Part shown: positions 24,887 through 32,513 of the stretch, in pieces
Numbering within the stretch: the first letter of the stretch is position 1
Layout: each line of letters begins with the position of its first letter
DNA from: Chloroflexota bacterium
GTDB taxonomy: Bacteria; Chloroflexota; Anaerolineae; Anaerolineales; Villigracilaceae
Reading direction: 5' to 3'
Length of the DNA: 37,046 nucleotides
Assembly: GCA_026390015.1 (NCBI GenBank)
Contig: JAPLGS010000141.1
Location: 1-37,046, forward strand
Position numbers and translations under genes: made by a program
The notes under the pieces: model-generated
Databases searched by the model: none
Told to the model about the DNA's origin: nothing
Seen by the model: only the letters and a program-made list of their open reading frames with translations

Positions 24887-24982
24887 ATGGCTGAACAAAT
24901 TGACACACGCGGCACGTTGATCGCAGGTTTGGTCGCGGGCGTCATGCTCTTGTTGGGACGAATGCTGTTCGGTAAAAAATAG
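24887..24982 (+). CDS. 31-residue single-span membrane peptide (hypothetical)
   Basis: ATG at 24887 to TAG at 24980-24982. The product begins MAEQIDTRGTLIAGLVAG and has one hydrophobic segment (about residues 11-25) followed by a short basic end (LFGKK). Such a charge-membrane-charge pattern with alanine and glycine is what real small membrane proteins show, and the ORF is placed between a promoter with leader hairpin and the bL25 gene. The Shine-Dalgarno sequence is weak (AAGAG). I do not recognise a family. Confidence 0.5.
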   Translation: MAEQIDTRGTLIAGLVAGVMLLLGRMLFGKK

Positions 24983-24991
24983 CGAATGTTC

Positions 24992-25010
24992 AGCGGCGCG
25001 GGCCGCTTTT
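24992..25010 (+). other. Hairpin between the 31-codon ORF and the bL25 gene
   Basis: A perfect 6-bp stem (24992-24997 with 25002-25007) with a GCGG loop runs into TTTT (25007-25010). It is short for a terminator and may cause partial termination before the bL25 gene. Confidence 0.45.
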
Positions 25011-25075
25011 CAGAAATTCATTTTATATGGCGAAGGTAATCGCGCGATCGCGGTGAGAGGCGCCGAGGAGTAATA

Positions 25076-25741
25076 ATGGAAAAAGTTGTACTGAAAGCTA
25101 GCAAACGAGAAGTAACCGGCAAGCAGGTTAGAGCCTTGCGCCGCACTGGTCAATTGCCAGCCGTGATCTACGGACGTCATGTTGAACAACCGATCTCGAT
25201 CTCACTGGATGCGCGTGTCGTTGAGCAGGTATTTGCCAAATTGACATCATCCACACTAGTGACGATCGAAGTGGACGGCGAGGAATTTACTGCCATTGTG
25301 CGTGAGAAACAACGCAATTATATAAAAGGCATTATCACACACATTGATTTTCTTGCGCTCGATCTAACTGAAAAGATCCGCACGAAAGTGCGCCTCACCT
25401 TCGTGGGTGTCTCCTCTGCTGTGAAGGATTTCAGCGCGGTGCTTGTGCATCGCATGGAAGCTCTCGAAGTGGAGTGTCTGCCCACCGACCTGCCCGAACG
25501 TATTACAGTTGATGTATCCTCCCTTAAAGAAATTGGCAACAATATTCACGTGCGCGATATTTCCCTCCCTGCGAACATCGTTGTGTTGGATGACGCTGAT
25601 GATGTCGTGATCGTCGCCACTCTCGTCAAGGAAGAAGCCGCTGATGTTGTGGCTGTTGTTCCTGGCGCTGAAGTTGCCGCTCCTGATATCAGTGTTGAGC
25701 GTGGTAAGAAGGAAGAAGAAGGCGCTCCTGCCAAGAAGTAA
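25076..25741 (+). CDS. rplY: 50S ribosomal protein bL25, long (TL5/CTC) form
   Basis: A 221-residue protein: N-terminal 5S-rRNA-binding L25 domain (about 1-92; KASKREVTGKQVRALRRTGQLPAVIYG and FTAIVREKQRNYIKGIITHIDFLAL) and a C-terminal TL5 beta domain (about 95-185; the LVHRMEALEVECLPTDLPE and VRDISLPANIVVLDDADDVV stretches). The tail is charged (GKKEEEGAPAKK). The long form is called CTC, a general stress protein, in Gram-positive bacteria. GAGGAG lies 7 nt before the ATG. A strong terminator follows. Confidence 0.96.
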   Translation: MEKVVLKASKREVTGKQVRALRRTGQLPAVIYGRHVEQPISISLDARVVEQVFAKLTSSTLVTIEVDGEEFTAIVREKQRNYIKGIITHIDFLALDLTEKIRTKVRLTFVGVSSAVKDFSAVLVHRMEALEVECLPTDLPERITVDVSSLKEIGNNIHVRDISLPANIVVLDDADDVVIVATLVKEEAADVVAVVPGAEVAAPDISVERGKKEEEGAPAKK

Positions 25742-25753
25742 GTTCTGCGAAAT

Positions 25754-25791
25754 AAAAAAAACCGTCATCATTTCGATGGCGGTTTTTTTTT
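25754..25791. terminator. Bidirectional terminator between the bL25 and Nudix genes
   Basis: The stem 25761-25769 with 25775-25783 has nine pairs including one G-T and a 5-nt loop; it is flanked by A8 on the left and T9 on the right, so it acts in both directions. The Nudix stop codon (25790-25792) starts in the T run. Confidence 0.92.
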
Positions 25792-26386
25792 ATTTCAAGA
25801 GTTCAAGGATGTTTAGAAAATTCACCGTCATTCTTGCCGTGGCTCCCCATAACAGTTCGCCGTCATATGGATGATACGCGATCAATGATCGTTCTGATTC
25901 ATGCATTGAAAATTCCCAGTAATTATTTTTATTTGCCAGCCACAATAATGGGATCGTGAACACACGCTCCACTTCGAACCCTTCAACTTTAAACGCATAG
26001 GGATATGGAATCACGCCCACGATCGGACTCACCCGAAAACTGCTGATGGTTATCAATTTGGTGAGAGTCCCGAGGATCTGAACATCTGCGGGCTTCATCC
26101 CGATCTCTTCCTCGGCCTCGCGTAACGCGGTCTGTTCGGGCGTTTCGCCGCCCTCCGATGCGCCGCCGGGAAATGAGACCTGTCCCTTGTGAGATTCAAC
26201 GCGCTCTGTGCGGCGTGTAAAAAGCAGGTGCCATTCATCCATCACATAAGTCAATGGAACAAGCACCGCCGCATTCTTCAAGCGTGTGTCTGGTTTTATA
26301 GGGATCTCAGCATAGCCATCCGAATCAGGCGCGTTTTGTTGTGATTCGAAAAGTTTTTGGATGATATAGTCTTTAGTTGGATTCAT
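25790..26386 (-). CDS. Nudix hydrolase, coenzyme-A pyrophosphatase type (NudL/YeaB-like)
   Basis: A 198-residue protein. The Nudix box GGASEGGETPEQTALREAEE-IG carries the REAEEE metal-binding core. Directly before it, LLFTRRTERVESHKGQVSFP matches the extra motif of CoA-specific Nudix enzymes (LLTxRxxxxxxHxGqvaFPGG). These split CoA into 4'-phosphopantetheine and 3',5'-ADP, with Mg or Mn. The start lies 5 nt after the TrmI stop. It is the last gene of the five-gene minus-strand unit. Confidence 0.9.
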   Translation of the reverse strand: MNPTKDYIIQKLFESQQNAPDSDGYAEIPIKPDTRLKNAAVLVPLTYVMDEWHLLFTRRTERVESHKGQVSFPGGASEGGETPEQTALREAEEEIGMKPADVQILGTLTKLITISSFRVSPIVGVIPYPYAFKVEGFEVERVFTIPLLWLANKNNYWEFSMHESERSLIAYHPYDGELLWGATARMTVNFLNILELLK

Positions 26387-26391
26387 GCTTA

Positions 26392-27222
26392 TTATGATTC
26401 AATGTTAACTTCATTCATCAGCTCCAATCCGCGCGGATCTGTGGACGGCTCGATCTTTCTTGCAAAAATTAAATAGCCAGTGTGCGCCACCATACGATCG
26501 GTTGGGCGGATGCGGAGTGGATCTGATTTGTAATGACGAAGCATGATCTCGCAGACTTCTACAAATGAGAAATTATGTTTCTTCAATGCGTGCAAAGTTT
26601 TTTCCACTTGATTGAAAGTGGGAAGCAATGTCCCGAAGAATCCGCCGGGCTTAAGCGCGGCGCGTACTTGTGAAATGTAATCGAATGAATTTTGCACATC
26701 GAGGAAGAACGCGTCAGCGTCAGTTTCGTCGAATCCCTGCAGGATGTCACGCAGTTTCAAGTCTACCCGCGCAGCGAGACCGACTCGCTCCAGGTTTTTT
26801 CTCGCCAGATTTTGCGTATCCAGTTTTTGCTCGTAGGAAATTACTCGTCCATCCGCGCCGATGGCTGTTGCCAGCGCGATGGTCATGGAGCCGGAACCGG
26901 TACCGGCTTCCAATACAAGTTGGCCGGGCGCGATGCCCATCATAATAAGCAGGTAGCCAATATCCTTCGGGTACAAAATTTGCGTGGTGCGCGGCAGATC
27001 ATTGAGAATATCCGCGATGGATGGTTGTAATAAAAAGAAAGGCGCACCCATGTGGCTGAAAACCTGTGAACCCCACGGCAGGCCGATCAAGTCATCATGC
27101 TTGAGCACGCCGCGATGACTCTGAATGTCGCCGCCACCTTTGAGGGAAAAAATGAAGTGTTTATGCGTGAGCCCGACCAATTGTGCGATATCGCCTTCAC
27201 GCGCGGTGGATGAATAGATCAT
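26392..27222 (-). CDS. trmI: tRNA (adenine(58)-N1)-methyltransferase TrmI
   Basis: A 276-residue SAM-dependent enzyme. PRTTQILYPKDIGYLLIMM and the SAM site VLEAGTGSGSMTIALA are hallmark TrmI blocks, followed by DAFFLDVQNSFDYI. TrmI forms m1A58 in the T-loop of tRNAs as a tetramer; it is common in Gram-positive bacteria, thermophiles and archaea. The N-terminal part (about 1-70) is the small beta domain. The gene starts 5 nt downstream of the PrsW stop; no good ribosome binding site, so coupling is likely. Confidence 0.94.
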   Translation of the reverse strand: MIYSSTAREGDIAQLVGLTHKHFIFSLKGGGDIQSHRGVLKHDDLIGLPWGSQVFSHMGAPFFLLQPSIADILNDLPRTTQILYPKDIGYLLIMMGIAPGQLVLEAGTGSGSMTIALATAIGADGRVISYEQKLDTQNLARKNLERVGLAARVDLKLRDILQGFDETDADAFFLDVQNSFDYISQVRAALKPGGFFGTLLPTFNQVEKTLHALKKHNFSFVEVCEIMLRHYKSDPLRIRPTDRMVAHTGYLIFARKIEPSTDPRGLELMNEVNIES

Positions 27223-27227
27223 AAGTT

Positions 27228-28475
27228 TTATTTTACTTCCTCATTATTTTTCTCTTCGACGGGCATATCTGGCAGGGTGATGGCTGTGCGGTTCAATTTG
27301 CGATTTGCGCTGATCAATAAAGCGAACATCCCGATCCCCAACACAGACATACCGCAGATCGCTGCGGGAATGATATTGAAAAGCCATTCGGGTTTGCCGA
27401 TGAATTCGCCGATCACGGAGATGCCTGCCCCGATGGCGCAGGCGTTCCAAATCCCATGAATGGCCACTGCTGAAAAATAGGCGGCAAAGAATCGACGGGC
27501 GCGCTTCTCGCGAAAAGCCGAGGCAATTCCCCAACCGACCAGACCGGATGCGGTCATGTGCAAAAGGCTGGTGCCCGCGCGGATACTTACGATCACCGGC
27601 CAGTTTGTGCTGCCATCTCCGCTTGCGTTAAGGCTTTCAAGCAGGGCGAATGCCGCACCGCTAAATATTCCCATCGCAAAGCCTTGCGCAGGTGATTCCA
27701 TGTTTTTTGCAAAGATCCAAACTGCGAGAGGTTTAAGAAGTTCTTCGATCAGGGGAACTAAGACTGCAATGTATCCGAGTAGAGCTGCGATCACTGCGGG
27801 AGTGGCGATGTAAGGAGCGATCAGAGTCAATATCCGTTCAGGGTCTGCACCTGTTTGCAGCTGCTGACCAAGGTGTAGCAACTCCTGAAATAGATCAGGA
27901 TTCTGAATTGCGATAATCGCTATTCCAGCAAAAATGACCGCCAGCAAAACGATCATCTCCAAGATGATCATGATCAATGGACTGATTGACATGCTCAGTC
28001 CAATTATGCTAAAGACACGCCAGCGCGGACCAAGCTCGAGCCCATGTGTGCCTATGCCGATCAGCATCCAAAGCGGCGGTACGATCACAAGGATGGTTAA
28101 GAGCGGCAGTACGATCCAGTTGAGCCAAATGATCTCTGTGAAAGCAGTAATTCCTCCGAGTGTCGCTGAAAAAACAACGATCCCTATCACTGCAGGAATC
28201 TGCCAGCCCGCAAATGGAAACTTGAATGGGCGCTCAGCCGGTTCGCGTCCCATGCTTTTTTGCAGAACGGCCCATGAACACAACAAAAGAATAATAAACT
28301 CAAAGCCGAATGCAAATGAGCTGATCATTCCCCCGGCAGGGTCGCTGCCATTTGTGAAGAGTTTGACGATCGAGGATACTCCTAATCCAAATGAAATTAA
28401 AAAGACGAAGGCTGTGCTAATTCCAAGAACGATCAGGATCACGATCGAAGGCCAGTGCGTTTTATTTGTTTGCAT
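27228..28475 (-). CDS. PrsW-like intramembrane metalloprotease (CAAX protease relative)
   Basis: A 415-residue protein with about ten hydrophobic segments. The PrsW motifs are complete: PLIEELLKPLAVW (Glu244, Glu245), GFAMGIFSGAAFALLESL (Glu280), LLHMTASGLVGWG (His306) and HGIWNA (His340). In Bacillus subtilis PrsW makes the first cut in an anti-sigma factor after envelope stress; other members have no known target. About 200 residues precede the catalytic core, an N-terminal extension of several helices beyond the usual 200-250-residue PrsW. The start overlaps the stop of the upstream fusion gene (TAATG), so translation is coupled. Confidence 0.88.
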   Translation of the reverse strand: MQTNKTHWPSIVILIVLGISTAFVFLISFGLGVSSIVKLFTNGSDPAGGMISSFAFGFEFIILLLCSWAVLQKSMGREPAERPFKFPFAGWQIPAVIGIVVFSATLGGITAFTEIIWLNWIVLPLLTILVIVPPLWMLIGIGTHGLELGPRWRVFSIIGLSMSISPLIMIILEMIVLLAVIFAGIAIIAIQNPDLFQELLHLGQQLQTGADPERILTLIAPYIATPAVIAALLGYIAVLVPLIEELLKPLAVWIFAKNMESPAQGFAMGIFSGAAFALLESLNASGDGSTNWPVIVSIRAGTSLLHMTASGLVGWGIASAFREKRARRFFAAYFSAVAIHGIWNACAIGAGISVIGEFIGKPEWLFNIIPAAICGMSVLGIGMFALLISANRKLNRTAITLPDMPVEEKNNEEVK

Positions 28476-29716
28476 TATTTCACATCCACATCCACGCTTA
28501 ATATTTTGTCACCCGCTGGCAAGGCCGCGCCTTGTGAAGGGTCACGCGGAGTTAATTTCTCCGCCACTTCCAGCCCGCTGATGACCTGTCCAAAAATTGT
28601 ATAGCCGTTGTCGAGATGAGGGGCGGGAGCAAAGGTGATAAAGAACTGGCTTCCGTTCGTGTCGGCCCCGGAGTTAGCCATACCGACCAAGCCGGGCTTG
28701 TCAAATTTCAAATCGCTGTGCTCGGTGTTAAAGAAATATCCAGGGTTGCCTTTACCAGTTCCACTTGGATCGCCGGCCTGCGCCGCAAATCCGGGAATCA
28801 CCCGATGAAAAGTTACACCATTAAACCAGTTATTTTGCGCAAGGAATACAAATGAATTAACAGCCAAAGGCGCCTTGTCTGGGAACAGCTGCATTACAAT
28901 GTCGCCTTTTTCTGTGTGGATCGTGGCGATGTATTGTTTAGCCGGATCAATATTAAAAACAGGGCATGTGGTAAATTGTTTTTTGCCGAGTGCGATCAAG
29001 CCGACGGTGTCGCTTATGTTTTGGAAATCAAGAACATAGGATGGCTGAATTGCGCCATTGATGAGAACCAGCGGAATCGCTGGAATATTTATTCTCTTCG
29101 CCGTCTCATACATTGATCTCATTGTGCTTGTAGCCTTTTCGGAAATGAACGCCGCTTTGAATTGATCCCCGTCTATGCCAGCTTTGACAGCCTCTCTAAC
29201 CACCCAGGCATTGAATTGGTCTGGCTTCAAATTTGTCCATTCATTGTATCTTGCGAACAACAGATCATACATCACCCAGAATTTATCCTGCTCATCCGCC
29301 GCGAGCGCGGCCAGCACAGCCTTATCTGATTTATCCGCGATGCCGATCAATGGCAAGGGACGGAATACAAATCGTACATTATTCTGTTCCTTCATCAACC
29401 GTCCAATGACCGTTGACATTGTGGCGCATCCTTCGGCTTGAAAATCACAATACTCGATGAGAGTCACGGGCGCATCGGCAGGGCCGATAGAAAAATCAGC
29501 GCCACTGACTGGAGGAAAGAGCGAGGTGGAAGCGGGTGCCGGCGTTGGTTCAGTGAAGATTGCAGAACAACTGATCTCAGTAGTGGGCGTGTCGATGATG
29601 ATTGGATTTTCAACGAAAGCCGGAGAGCTTGGTGGAATTTCAGTTTTTGAGGAGCAGGCATTCAGGATGAAAATTGAAGTGATAGCCAAGATCAATGGAA
29701 ATAAAAATTGTTTCAT
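28475..29716 (-). CDS. DsbA-like thioredoxin-fold / cyclophilin fusion lipoprotein
   Basis: A 413-residue secreted lipoprotein (lipobox LNAC, Cys21, after a hydrophobic signal). After a serine/proline-rich linker, residues about 72-245 form a DsbA-like (Thioredoxin_4) domain: DFSIGPADAPVTLIEYCDFQ, an inserted helical part, and the cis-proline site AIPLVLINGA (Pro215). The CXXC site reads AEGC: only Cys97 is kept, with a second cysteine shifted to Cys90. Residues about 260-413 are a complete cyclophilin peptidyl-prolyl isomerase: FHRVIPGFAAQAGD (Arg305), GSQFFIT and YTIFGQV. It should act on exported proteins outside the membrane. It is the second gene of the five-gene unit; the upstream stop and this start are adjacent (TAAATG). 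Confidence 0.92.
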   Translation of the reverse strand: MKQFLFPLILAITSIFILNACSSKTEIPPSSPAFVENPIIIDTPTTEISCSAIFTEPTPAPASTSLFPPVSGADFSIGPADAPVTLIEYCDFQAEGCATMSTVIGRLMKEQNNVRFVFRPLPLIGIADKSDKAVLAALAADEQDKFWVMYDLLFARYNEWTNLKPDQFNAWVVREAVKAGIDGDQFKAAFISEKATSTMRSMYETAKRINIPAIPLVLINGAIQPSYVLDFQNISDTVGLIALGKKQFTTCPVFNIDPAKQYIATIHTEKGDIVMQLFPDKAPLAVNSFVFLAQNNWFNGVTFHRVIPGFAAQAGDPSGTGKGNPGYFFNTEHSDLKFDKPGLVGMANSGADTNGSQFFITFAPAPHLDNGYTIFGQVISGLEVAEKLTPRDPSQGAALPAGDKILSVDVDVK

Positions 29717-30991
29717 TTATTGGTTTACTGCTTTCTGTAATTGCTCAAAGCTGGTCATCAAAGCAATTGTGTTTACAAAATCTGCGAGGGAAGCGCTTTG
29801 TTCACGCAAGGCGCGCACAGCCGGGCCGACGGGATCTTCTCCGGCTGCGCCACCGGGTGAGCTTGCGTAGGCGCCGTGAAATGCAAAATATGCCTGATTG
29901 ATCTTGCGGAATAAATAACCGTTTTCAAGAAAGACAAGGCGGCGTTTTTCCATATAAGATTCTGCTTCTTCAATTTTTCCTTCAGCAAGCAGGGCGTCGG
30001 CTGTGACGCGCGTTATGTTCATTTCTGCGCGGAAATCAAAGGGCGCAGGGGCAAATGATTCAGATTGAGAATTGCCATTTGACGTAGATATCAGGCTAAG
30101 GGTTGGATGCGAAGCGGTATTTAATTCAGGATAAAAACGTTTTACGACAAGCGCTCCAATTTCTTCTCCTGTGATGGAGGCGGTCGTCTCGTTCATGGTG
30201 CGAAGTTCGGGTGATTCTCCATATAAAAATCCAAGCGGCCGTAGTGTGAGATAGTTGTGAGTCCATTCGTGCGCCACGACGCTGAGCAGCCATTTCAGGT
30301 CGGTGGTTCGCATGACCATGGTTGGATAAACACCCACGCCTCCAATGCCAACTACCAGCGAAGATGTATTGAGTCCTTTATCCACGCGGCTTTCGAGTGC
30401 GGCTTGTTCGTCCAGCGGCAGGTCGGTATCCACTGAAATATTTGCGATCTGTTCAATATGGTCGCGTGGAGAAACGATGAGCGCCATGGGCAATGCTGTT
30501 GAGTGATACCAGACATTCGGCACAGTCTGACCGATTGCGGTGAGTCCATTTTCTGCGAGAACTTGACTCACTTGATCTTGTATTATTGCTTCTGCGAGCG
30601 GGGCTAATTTTGTTTGTCTGGAATAAAGCGCCGCAAGTTCTTCCCGCACGGTTATGGAACCGAGTTCTTTGTCTGTGATATTCACGTCTGCGTAGATGGT
30701 TTCAAGCAAATATTCTTTTTCAAGTATTGATTGCGTGGTGCGAAGATATTCCGTAACGATCTGTTTTTGCGAGGAGTTGTTAAATGTATAAGGCGCTCCA
30801 ATGGAGGCGGTTCGCAATTTGATCATTGCGGCATTTCCCATCCAGGTCAAGTAATTGAATTCGATCTGGCGTGTGTAGGTTCGCACTTTTTCGATTTCAT
30901 TGATGAGCGAGGGGTTGCTGTAGCCGGTGATCAGGGCTAGGGTCAGCAGGGTAATTGTTATTTCAAATCCACGTATGATGCGTTGGAACAT
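29717..30991 (-). CDS. Membrane-anchored HEXXH metallopeptidase-like protein, family not recognised
   Basis: A 424-residue protein with one N-terminal transmembrane segment (about 9-25) and the rest outside. VVAHEWTHNYL (His241, Glu242, His245) is a zinc-peptidase motif, and 23 residues further NETTASITGEEIG supplies candidate third-ligand glutamates (Glu268, Glu276, Glu277), as in gluzincin-type enzymes. The first 235 residues are helical with no known domain I can name; the C-terminal part has a helix-rich region and the stretch FHGAYASSPGGAAGEDPVGP. Activity is inferred from the motif. It is first in the unit and begins 7 nt after a TATAAT box. Confidence 0.78.
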   Translation of the reverse strand: MFQRIIRGFEITITLLTLALITGYSNPSLINEIEKVRTYTRQIEFNYLTWMGNAAMIKLRTASIGAPYTFNNSSQKQIVTEYLRTTQSILEKEYLLETIYADVNITDKELGSITVREELAALYSRQTKLAPLAEAIIQDQVSQVLAENGLTAIGQTVPNVWYHSTALPMALIVSPRDHIEQIANISVDTDLPLDEQAALESRVDKGLNTSSLVVGIGGVGVYPTMVMRTTDLKWLLSVVAHEWTHNYLTLRPLGFLYGESPELRTMNETTASITGEEIGALVVKRFYPELNTASHPTLSLISTSNGNSQSESFAPAPFDFRAEMNITRVTADALLAEGKIEEAESYMEKRRLVFLENGYLFRKINQAYFAFHGAYASSPGGAAGEDPVGPAVRALREQSASLADFVNTIALMTSFEQLQKAVNQ

Positions 30992-30998
30992 GCGTTGG

Positions 30999-31004
30999 AT
31001 TATA
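30999..31004 (-). promoter_or_regulatory. -10 box of a probably leaderless transcript for the metallopeptidase unit
   Basis: On the minus strand TATAAT (31004-30999) lies 7 nt before the ATG at 30991, so the message should start at or next to the A of the ATG. No ribosome binding site is seen. The stem-loop at 31013-31043 covers the place where a -35 box would be. Confidence 0.6.
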
Positions 31005-31012
31005 ACAAACGT

Positions 31013-31043
31013 GTAGGGCGAGATTTGAAAAATCCCGCCCTAC
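31013..31043. other. Strong stem-loop between the GltD-like gene and the metallopeptidase unit
   Basis: GTAGGGCG (31013-31020) pairs with CGCCCTAC (31036-31043); after one A/C mismatch five more pairs (31022-31026 with 31030-31034) close a GAA loop. It lies 28 nt past the GltD-like stop (31071) and just upstream of the next promoter. A T run is nearly absent, so it may be a weak terminator or a dispersed palindromic repeat. Confidence 0.6.
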
Positions 31044-31070
31044 TATTTACACCCTGCCCTCTACAACAGG

Positions 31071-32513
31071 TTATTTTTTGTTTTGTAAATATACATCAAT
31101 TGCGAGCGCGGCTTTTCTTCCAGCCACCATTGCGGTGACCACCAGATCTGGCCCGGTGACACAGTCACCGCCAGAGAAGACGCCTTCGCGTGAGGTGCTG
31201 CCTTTGGATTTATCCTTGACGATGATCTCGTCCCATTTTGATACTTCAAGACCGGGTGTGGTTTTACCAATAATTGGATCAGCTGAGTAGCCCAGCGCGA
31301 GGACGGCTGTATCTGTAGCAACGCTGAAATTGGAGTTCTCGACCGGAACCGGTGCGCGGCGTCCTTTTGCATCGGGTTCGCCGAGTTTCATTTCGATACA
31401 TTCAACAGCCGCGAGTTTTCCGTCAGCGCCGGCAATGAATTTTACAGGCTGGGTCAGGAAACGATATTTTGCGCCTTCTTCACGTGCCATTTTGCGGTCT
31501 TTCTTTCCGCCAGGCATTTCTTTTTCAGTGCGTCGATAAAGACAGGTGACTTCTTCAGAGCCGAGTCGCAGCGCGGTCCGCAGGCAGTCTGAGGCAGTGT
31601 CACCGCCGCCGATGACAACTACACGTTTGCCAACTTCAAGCGGTTGACGCATATTTTCAGGGAGTTGATCGGCATCTACATTACCGCGGATCAAGAAGTC
31701 GGTAGCTTCATAAACGCCGGGCAGGTCGGTGCCGGGTGTGTCTTTCATCTTTGAGTCAATTTCAGCGCCAACGCCAATGAAGACAGCTTCGAAACCTTCT
31801 TCAAATAAACTGTCAATTGTTTTATCTTTACCAATGTAGGTGTTTGGAACAAACTTCACGCCGGCGCGTTCGTACTCTTCCCATTTTTCACCCCAGACAT
31901 CTTTGGGGAGTTTGAAATTTGGAATACCGTAAACAAGCAATCCACCGGGTGCAGGTTTGGATTCGAAAATGGTTACCTCGTAGCCTTTTTGAACCAATAG
32001 GTCAGCACATCCCAACCCGGCCGGGCCTGCGCCAATAATGGCGATTTTTCTATCTTTGGGTATGCCAACGGGAATGATATATCCTTCAGTACGGCGTTCG
32101 TAATCAACTGTAAATGATTCCAATTCGCCGCACAGAACTGGTTGATGGTGTTTATTTAAAACGCAAGATCCCTGGCACAAAGCCTCGTGCGGGCAGACGC
32201 GCCCACATACTTCGGGAAGGGAACTGGTTTTATGATAAATACCCGCCGCATCTACAAAACGTCCCTGCTCGATCAACCACATGGCTGATGGAATATCGTT
32301 TAATGTTGGGCAGGCCAGCATACACGGTGCTGGGTCAGGGCAATGAATACAACGCGCCGCTTCAGACATTGCGCGTTCAGGATCAAATTCGATGACGACA
32401 TCTTCGAAGTCGCAAGTACGCACTTCAGGTGCGCGCAAGTCAAGATCGAAAAAAGGACGATTAGCGCGTTCTTTTCGGTCAATCGCTAAAAATTCACTCG
32501 GAACAGCCTGCAT
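31071..32513 (-). CDS. GltD-like NAD(P)H oxidoreductase (glutamate synthase small-subunit family)
   Basis: A 480-residue iron-sulfur flavoprotein. The N-terminal Fer4_20 domain has eight cysteines in two sets: Cys55, 58, 64 and 68 (RCIHCPDPAPCMLACP) and Cys103, 107, 113 and 117 (EVCGRVCPHEALCQGSC). The FAD site is IIGAGPAGLGCADLL; the NADPH site VVIGGGDTASDCLRTALRLG. It feeds electrons to GltB in classical glutamate synthase, but no gltB lies on either side. It may belong to a standalone relative such as NfnB or sulfide dehydrogenase subunits. GGAGG lies before the ATG. Confidence 0.9.
   Translation of the reverse strand: MQAVPSEFLAIDRKERANRPFFDLDLRAPEVRTCDFEDVVIEFDPERAMSEAARCIHCPDPAPCMLACPTLNDIPSAMWLIEQGRFVDAAGIYHKTSSLPEVCGRVCPHEALCQGSCVLNKHHQPVLCGELESFTVDYERRTEGYIIPVGIPKDRKIAIIGAGPAGLGCADLLVQKGYEVTIFESKPAPGGLLVYGIPNFKLPKDVWGEKWEEYERAGVKFVPNTYIGKDKTIDSLFEEGFEAVFIGVGAEIDSKMKDTPGTDLPGVYEATDFLIRGNVDADQLPENMRQPLEVGKRVVVIGGGDTASDCLRTALRLGSEEVTCLYRRTEKEMPGGKKDRKMAREEGAKYRFLTQPVKFIAGADGKLAAVECIEMKLGEPDAKGRRAPVPVENSNFSVATDTAVLALGYSADPIIGKTTPGLEVSKWDEIIVKDKSKGSTSREGVFSGGDCVTGPDLVVTAMVAGRKAALAIDVYLQNKK

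Noticed and set aside
27934-28581. A 215-codon antisense ORF over the PrsW-like and fusion genes
   Set aside because: It spans two clearly coded genes on the other strand and shows no motif of its own.
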